The translations under genes were made by a program, and so were the position numbers. Below are positions 51,801-60,800 of a stretch of DNA of 64,000 bases, piece by piece. Below the pieces are notes generated by a model that did no database searches, was not told where the DNA came from, and worked only from the letters and a program-made list of their open reading frames with translations. How positions within the stretch are numbered: the first letter of the stretch is position 1; every line of letters starts with the position of its first letter. Location of the stretch: positions 3,461,700-3,525,699 of the forward strand of contig CM031870.1 of assembly GCA_018697195.1 (NCBI GenBank), read 5' to 3'. The DNA comes from Certhia americana (lineage: Eukaryota; Chordata; Aves; Passeriformes; Certhiidae).

Positions 51801-54800
51801 GATGCTTCATTATTTGGGAAATAGGATTTCAGTGTTTTCCCAGGAGATCTTTTGATCCATGTGGCCTGAGCTGCTGAAACATTGCATGTTTTGTGTTGAG
51901 CAGAAGCTGTCAGGAAGTCACAAGGCTTTGGTAGAAATGCAGGATGATGTGTCAGAACTCATGAGGTCAGCAAGCAAAGAGCACCCCACCTCCAAGGTAA
52001 CTCTCCTCAAGTTTGCTCTCCCTCTTCTTTGTGGTTTCCCTCAACTTTGTACAGAACCCAGGAGCAGCTCCTGCTAAGCATTCCCTTGCACTAATCACTG
52101 CCTTGTTGTTTGCAGGAGTATCTTACTCGGATCCAGGAGGTTTTCAATTCAACAGAGATCAACTTGCAGCAGCTGACAGCTTTAGTAGACTGTCGGAGTC
52201 TGCATTTGGTGAGTTCTTGGTAACTGGGCTTGAGCTAATAAAAATGAAAGGAGATGTAGGGCCTACATTAGTTTGGAGTTCCAAATCTCTGGTCGAAGTT
52301 TACAACAGCTTTTTACTTGTTGATTCTTTCAGAAAGGGGAATGAAAACTTGGATTTAAGTTAGTTTTGAGTTTAAAGATTAGCACAGGAAGCTGGATAAC
52401 ATGCCTTCATACATCTACAAGCTGCAGCCATAGACGCCTTCAGTTTTGGGGGTTTTTGTGTATAGCAAATAACTTGTTGCCTTTGCCATGGAGTGCAGTG
52501 CCTTAGAGCAGTCTATCATGGCCTTGCTGTTGTCCTCACTGCCTCTCTAAAGGCAGAGACACAGACAGTTCATGCTTCTGTTCTTGGGCATGGGACATTG
52601 TGAGGGAGTTGAAAGGCTTAATGAAAAATATTATATCTTCAGCTGGGTGGATAAGTTTGCCTTGGCTGTTTATTTTTGCTCCTCTTAAAGTCTTACTGTG
52701 GGCGGTTGAAAATATTTCTATGTCTAAATCCAATCTGGTCTTTGTGAGGGGAAACAAGGGTTAGATCATTTATGAAAAACACTTGAGTCCCTGAAATTAA
52801 AATAGAAATATGCTCCAGAAAAGGGAGTGTGATGTGTCTAAGTTGTTTCAGAGAGTGTAGTCTGGAGAAGGGCTTTTGAGTTAGAGCTCAATGCTAACTC
52901 TGCAGTGATTAGCAAACTCTGCTCCTTTCCCTCTGCAGGATTACGTCCAGGCTCTGACAGGCTTCTGCTATGATGGAGTGGAAGGCCTCATCTACCTGGT
53001 TCTCTTCTCCTTTGTCACAGCCCTCATGTTCAGTTCCATTGTCTGCAGCGTCCCACACACTTGGCAGCAAAAGAGGTACAGAGAGGGTTTAGATCCTGTA
53101 GCATTGTAGAGCTCTTTCCCAGTGAAGACTGGCTGTTGGACTTGTGCCCATGAGCATATGGAGCTCATTCCCACATGATCCCAGGAGTGTGAGGGATGAG
53201 GCTTTATAACCACGGTCTAACAGAAAGAAAATGGTTGTGTTTTTCTCTGGCTGTGGTTGGTACTAACATCTGAACCTTATTGCACTGGAACACTGTGTGT
53301 GCAGAGTTATTCAGTACACTGTAGGACTGTGAGTCAAGTCAGATGAATGATTATAGCTGTAATATAGAGGTAATGCTTGAACTATGGCTCTCTCTGTAAA
53401 ATTCTTATTCTCCTACATTGTCTTGAGGCATTTGTTCTACCATGGGGAAGAGAATTGGAATAAGAAGCAGTTTACACTTGCCTTTGTAGCTTTGCTCATG
53501 CTGAGGTGACTGACTTTCATAGATAATGGAAAGCAGGAATTCTCTTGTCAACAACATGGGCAGGTGAGACACTTGCAGATTGGAACTGGTATTAATGATG
53601 ATACCCAAATTATTCAGTAAGTCTTTAGCAAACTTTTGCTTCACTAACTGGCTGCTGCACCACAGGCAGCTGTTAAAATGGCATGGAGTTTTCTACTCTT
53701 GCAGAAGAGCAATAGACAGCAGCAAATCCTCTTCTGTGGTCCTGATTTTTGTGGTAAAATAGAAGGCCCTGAACAGCAGCAGGAAGCCAGAGCTGGCCTG
53801 GCCTGCAATGCCCACAGAGAAGTGGCTTTAGGAACTGTCAGAATAGCCCCTGAGAAAATGGCTGGTTCCTCACCTCTTCCACAGGCAGCTGCAGAGACCT
53901 TACCACAAAGAACACGGCAGTCTGCCTGCTGGAAGGAGAAAGGTTTACCCAGTGGCATTTCTTGTACGCCTTCCCTGTGGGCTGCTGCCTGCCCTGCCAG
54001 CCCCAGCAGGCTCAGGCTGCTGCTGTGATCTGAAGGGTTCCCTCTTGCATTCCGTGGAGCACCATTTCTCCCCCAGCCTCCCTCTGGGGACTGGAGGATG
54101 TCACAGTTCATTGCCTGGAAGAGAGACCGTGCAGGCTGCAATTCCTCGATCTTCAGTGCCACCGTGTGGTACAGAAGCTGCAGGTGATGTTTTGGAGGTT
54201 CTAGTGATGTCCATGCTGTATAGAACCTTTCACTAGCTATAAGCAGAGATTAAATATATTTCAGACCATGGTGCTCTACCCCCTGATTAGGGAGATGAAA
54301 TAGCAGTGTGCGTTATATAGGGGAGGCAAAAGAATACTATGGGAAGGTAGAGGGAACCAGCTGGCAAACAGTTCTGCTCTCCATTGATTTAAAATCCTGG
54401 CATTTTTGAGAAGATAAAGCCTTTAGACACAAATTTTGCAACTTAGTCTCTGTAAAGACTTCTGTGATTTTGCTAGAAGTTGAAGCAGACCCTTTGCAGC
54501 CAGAATGGGACTTGAAAGGAATCTATAGAGGCTTATCCTTAAGAGTTCTTGGGACATGTCTGCAAGAAATGGAAGGACACAGATTGAAGTTTTGAAGGAT
54601 GCTTCTGTAGGGTGCACGGGACTGCATCCCCATTGCCTCTCTTTTTTTGTTATTTGTGAGTTTTTTAGGGCTGTATATTTTGGGATGTGTATCCCTCCTG
54701 TGGTTGTACAATGGGCAGTTGCAGACTGGTGCTGTGTGCCGAGCCCTGAGAGAAGCCTGCAGGGAGGCTGGAGGGGATCACGCAGTGTGCACCTCCAGAT

Positions 54801-57800
54801 GGGAGCTGTGGGAGGTCTGAGTCACTGTGGTGTGGGCTGTGTTTCACACTGCCACCCTGAGGCATCCCAAATGGGTACGAGCTGGAGGTGTGGAAGATGT
54901 TCCTAGGATTACCATGGTTTCCTGCAAACCCCACATGTGGGGTCACTGTAGGGTTCTAGGAGGAACTTTTTCTCCTTCTTGCAGAGGCTCAGATGATGAT
55001 GGGGAAGAAGAATCAGCTGCTCAAGGGAGTAGACAGACACACGATAATCTGTACAGAGTGCACATGCCCAGCCTCTATAGCTGTGGGAGTAGTTATGGCA
55101 GTGAGACCAGCATCCCTGCAGCTGCACACACAGTCAGCAATGCTCCCGTCACGGAGTACATGTGAGTATCCCCACACAAAGCTTCTCCACATTGCTTCCT
55201 TCTCATTTCTGTTGGCTGCAAGGTTGGTACGTCTGACCAAGTGGTAAAAAGCAGTGATGGATTTTGTTTTCTGATTGGCATCAAAAGGGAGAAGGAAATA
55301 GCTTGAAAGTGCTGCACTAGAAAGAGTTTTGTTAGACAGCATGCTCCAGAATGTGAACAGCTTTGTGCTCCAGGGCTCAGGAAACTGTTTAAAGAAAAGA
55401 AGGAGGAAAGTATTGTCTGGGCTTCTTATTACACAATGATTCTGATCACCAGAAGACTTAATTCTTCAGACAGAGCAGTCTTGCCAGTAGCCTCCCAAAA
55501 GACTGAGAGCCAAGAAAAAACCTGTAGGCTCTGTCTTTCTACAGTATTTACAGTCAACTCTGACATCTGTTGCAGTTTGGAGATACCTAGTCCAGGTGAG
55601 GTCTTCAGAGCTTTCTCCAGAAGTGCCTAACCCTGATTATATTTAGACTGTCATCAGGGCCCATCTTTTTTTGGGCTGCCACATCCTTTTGTTTATCCCC
55701 TTAGACGCTGTCCTCATTTTATCTCCGTTTCTGCCATTTGGCAGTTCTGATGCTGCAGGGAGGCAGATTTTCACAAGGACCTATTTTTAAATCACTTGAT
55801 GTGATTCATTGTGGGCCCTTATGAGTAAGAATGTAAAAATAGTGCTCAATCTGAGGAAAATCATGATAGTTTTACACCCTTGTCTGAAAAAGGGGATCCA
55901 CCTGGCCTGTAAGAAAAACTTTGAAGGAGACTGACTTGAGACAGTAGTTCTGGGGGTGGGGATGCTCTGTCCTGTGTCCCCATCAGAGACCCTCCCCAGA
56001 GAAGCATGGCACGTGCCCCGTTACTATGTGTGTCTTCCTTTCCTAGGAGCCAGAATGCAAATTTCCAGAACCCCCGTTGCGAGAATACCCCGCTCATTGG
56101 CCGGGAATCCCCACCTCCCTCAGTAAGTCTCTCTTTACTGCTCTTCTCTGCTTCAGCAACTTTGGGGAATACACGTTTGCCACTCCTGTGTACTCCCAAG
56201 GGAGCTGATTGTGCAGCCAAACACAGGATCTGGCCCATAAATGGCAGCAGCTTGAATAGACAAGCTATGTCTCACCTGCCATGGAGAATAAAACCCTGCT
56301 ATGCTGCTTTGGATATTGCATATGAAAAGACTAAAACTCAATCTGTTAACACTGGTAATCCTATGGGCCCAGTCCTGCCACCACTGAAGTGCATGAGTAT
56401 CTTGATGGGTGACTTCAGCAGGATGATTCACTTGCATGCAGTGTACTTGTTATCTGTGCCATCGGTTCCTCAAGTTTAAAAAGGAACTTGTTCAAACTGT
56501 AAATTCAGAGTTATTGCTGAACCTCTCTCCTTAATCTTCCCTAAAGAGATGCTAGGATGAAACCTGTATTATTTTTTGTTGAGATTTTTTTTTTAAATCT
56601 TTCTTTCACAACTGTTTTACTTTCTTTGAAATCTATTTTTGTATTTAATTTCCTATGGAGGAAAAAAAGAAACTTTCATGGAAGGTTTTGGTATTTGGAG
56701 TGGCCTGATAGCCATTACTGTATGCCGGATAAAACATGGGCTTGTCTTCATGTCTGGGTAAGAACTAAATGACTCTTGCCCTCCCTCGCTGGATCCTGTA
56801 AGCCTGATTTACAGCAGAACCTGGAGAACATGCCATCCCAGTTCTCACTGTCTTGATGGTGTGATTGCAAAGGATAAGTAGTAAAATGCCTAATGATCAA
56901 CCAGTGTTCAGGTATAGGTAAAAATAATACACTCTGTGGTGCCTGGTTCAAATTGATGGGAAAAGGAGGATGAGAAGGTTGGTGGATGGAGGAGTAGGAA
57001 TTGTGGTGGAAATGAGGGCATCACATTCATGGTTTCACTTCAAGAGGACCAGTTCATCTTGCTGTAGAGGAAGTGGAAATGTGCAGAGTTGATCCTTGTC
57101 TCTGTCCTTGGCCAGTCCTCTTCCACCCTTCCCAAAGAGATTTCCTGCCCCCCGGTGCTCTGGTCGCAATGTCTGCTCTTGGCAGCGAGATGGTCTCAGC
57201 AGAATCCCTGACGTGCTGCACTGCTGGTATCTCCTGGGGCAGAAGGGCACTGTCCCTCTGGTACTACCAGGGCACATGTTCCTTCAATGCCCTTCCTCCC
57301 CTTGCCCTACAGCTCTTCTGCTTCAGAGAAAGCACATTCCCTTCCACAGAGCTGTAGTGAGGCAAGAAGTTCCCTGGTTCTTCAGCAGCAGTTTGTGTTA
57401 ATGCCCTGAGTGGGAATCTGAGTCCTGGTGCCTTAGGCTGGGCTTTGGGAGTAGATAAATCTTTTTTAATTCAGAGCAACTTGAGTTGGCAGCCATCAGT
57501 GTGGGCTGTGGGGAAGAAGCTGGGGAGGATGATGGAACAGCACTACACCATAGAAAAGAGAGCTTCTCCCCAGATGAGAGAAGGAACCAGGCTATAGAGT
57601 AAATGTGTTTCCTGGAGGGATGTAGTAGACAGGCAGTGGAGAGAAGAAAAATGCTGTCTATTTTCTTATTGGCAGGCAACAGGGCAGAGCTTTTCTGGGA
57701 TTTTTGTATTTGCAGCTCTCCGTAGCAGGTGGCTGAGACTGTACTGAGGCAGAAGAAATGGTAACTTTTCATAGCAAATTGTCTGTGGGAGGAGAGAGAT

Positions 57801-60800
57801 GAAAAGGGAATACCAGTGCACACATCCCTGCCTCTTTTTGGGAAGGAGGACAGGGAGATAACCATCCAAGTAGGTTATGTCCAGTGGGTAGCCAGAGCTG
57901 ACCTATTCCATTTAGCAGTCTGTGAACAGGTGGTGAAAACTAAGATGTGATGATCCTGCTGCATTGTTTGTCCGTTACTTTTCCTGGCTTTTTGTTCGTT
58001 TGTTTGTGTTTTTCCTTCTCTCATTCCTTCTGTTTTCTCCTCCTTGCCACAGAGATATTCCCTTAGGGTGGTAGAGCCCGCCTTGTCACTGACACACACC
58101 ACGGTTTCACTTGCTTGCACTGTGTTTTTCATGCACGTTGAGGCTGCACTCTCTTTTTCTCTCTCTTTCTTGCGTCATCACAGTTGTATTTGGCTGCCAT
58201 GGACAGTAGCAGCCATATGAGCTGGCAGCTTAAGCCCTCGGACAGTGCACGGACATACTGGTAACAGCGCCCGCAAATGGAACAGGTACTGCAAAAAAGG
58301 TCCTTCTTGCTCAACCCCTTCTCCACTCCCAACCGCTCCCTTCATCCCTGCACTGTTTATCCCAGGCCAGTGCCTTTTATTTCTTCACATTCCTTCCCTC
58401 TGCACCTCCCACCCCATTCCCTCCTGCCAAGGGTTAAAATGAAAATCCGTTTTGGCTCTGGTGCAGACTCAAGGAGCAGTATCAACCTTCTAGAGGCTTC
58501 TGGCGCACGTTGTGAGGGTTCCAGGTGCCCATGCCTCACACAAGTTACCTCACAGAAGCTTCAGCTTGGATTCCACACTTCAGAACAGCTTGAACACCAA
58601 ATGCTGAGTGCTGCACAAATGTAGAAACAACCTTGCACTTCAAAAGCAACATAGAAGTTCTCCCGCCACAAGAAGCCATTCTCTAGAAGTCAAGAGAACC
58701 AATCCAGCAGCACTTCAGTCAGGAATGGTTGTCTTAATTCAGCTTTTGTCTCTCCTTGAGCCCTGCTGCTGTTCTGCTTGTCCTTAGTAGTCCAAAACCA
58801 CCAATACCAACTTGCCACAAGCTTTCAGCTCATTTGTAGGATTTTTAATTTTAAACTGTCCTGAAGAGTTACTTAATTGCCCGTCAGATCTGTGTGCAGC
58901 TTTTCCTTTTATCCTTACATTTGAAGTCAGAAAGGATCAAATTTTTAAAGAAAAGCTTCCCTAAGGGTCCAGATATAATCACTAAGATCTGTTTCATTCT
59001 GTTTCAAAACCTTTTACTGTTTTGTTTTTCTGTGTGTGTCCGAATCATCCCATCCATGTCCCACAGACTCTGTGAGCAGGGCCCTCCTAGTACCATTTCA
59101 CTGTCTGAATTCCTCATGGGATGTAGTTGCTGGTGTTCTCCAAAACAGCCAATGTTTCCTCCCTCATGACAAAGCCACATGCCCACAGAAAGAGGAGGTG
59201 GTCTGCATTTTGGGGGGCTATTAGCTTGGTTAAATGCAGGGTATGATTAGAGCTACCAGACAACTCAGGTGATGTGAAGGACAGTGCTCCTTCAAGGGAA
59301 CCACAGCCACGCAGTGACAGGAAGGTGTTGGTTCTGGTGGGAGCAGGGAGCCTGTTGCTTTTCGTTCACACAGTCATATCTTGCATTCTCTTCCCAGAAA
59401 TACACTTCCATAAAGCTGCTGCTGTTCCTTCTTCTCTGCTTCTTGTTAGCACTTTTCTCAGCCTTGCACTGGATTCCTTTCTGTTCTGTTGGTGCTTGGT
59501 CTGTATCCCTGCTGCCCCTCGCTGCCTGCCTGCCTGCCTGGGGACTGCTGGGAAGGGTCTGGATCGGGTGTCTTGATGCCCCTGCCGTGGTGCATGAATG
59601 CAAACAACCTTGTCTGGAAGCATGGTGCCAGCACCCTTGAAAGGCTCACAGCTTTCTCCAGTCTTAAGCCTTGCTAAGACTGCTCTTGGGCCTCAGCTTG
59701 TGGTGGGTTTTCTACTTCATTTTTCCTGTAGGTGGTATTGTAGCGATGTTAGATGGATTTTATTTCCATGAAATAAAATATTGGCGAGGTTGGGGAAATT
59801 CTAGGGCCTTCATTCTAGACTTGAAATCCCTGGGCTGGAACATGACCTGATCCCAGTCTGCACTGTCTTCTGTTTATCTATGGTCCCACCCGAGCTTAAT
59901 GTGGCTGTCTGAAGGGCTATGGAAAAGGCACTGCATTCTTTCCAAGGCTTTAAAAACAAACAAAACCAACAGAAGCTCTGTTCTTTTGACTTGAAAGACG
60001 TAAGCCCCTTTGAATTCAGAACCCACTGGCTGGAATTAGCTGTTTCCCTGCATCTTGCCTCCCATACATAATAACACCAAACCCTCTGTGTTTACTGTGC
60101 TCTAGTTGTTTGAGATCAACCTTTCAGAACTTGAATCCAGAAGCTTTGGTCTTTATTGCATTACCTGAACAGCTCTGGCAGGAATTCAAAGTCAGGGTAG
60201 CTCAAGAGAAATTCACGTGGGCTTATAACCACAAATAGTAAATGGTTTGTACCCAGTCATAGTTTCATATGGTAAGTGATCTTTCAGCATAGCTGAGTTA
60301 GCTGTGAAGTACTCATGGATTTCACAGGAGTCAGTAGAATTTATGGCTTCTAAAACGAATTGATTATTCCCTTAAATTATTTTTTTTTTTGCAACCAATG
60401 ATTCCCTTGTGCCCAGGCTGTGTGTGTTAAGTGCCTAACTAGCATGTGCTGGCAAACCACACCTATGAGAGTTTATGCCCTCTACAAGGCTGAAAGTGAA
60501 GGAGAGACTTTTATTTTCTTTGGAGAAATACAAAAATAAACCTGTGTGCAATCAGCTGTGTTTGTCAGAGCTGGCTGGTAAGTGACTGAGAGGTGCTGTG
60601 TTGAATAGCACAGGCAACCAGCAGGAATGGTAACAAGAACTCTTTCAGGTGCCCTTCTTGGGGAAGCTGACAGTAAGGTGGAGGTATAGGGTGAAACTTG
60701 TCCTCTGTGCTGTTTTTGAAAGGGTAAATGAGGGTGTATAGGCACTGGGTACTTCCAGTGAGCGTGCTGGAAGAATGACTGAATTGTGTGTGTTCTTTAA

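Noticed and set aside
51904..52208. Exons 9 and 10 as a tandem exon duplication (both 93 bp, phase 0-0)
   Set aside because: Their translations show no convincing similarity to each other, and both match consecutive parts of the normal TTYH3 protein.
53644..54162. 172-codon open frame on the - strand in intron 11
   Set aside because: Overlapping open frames exist on both strands here, the translation is low-complexity (Ala/Ser/Cys-rich), and no family is recognised.
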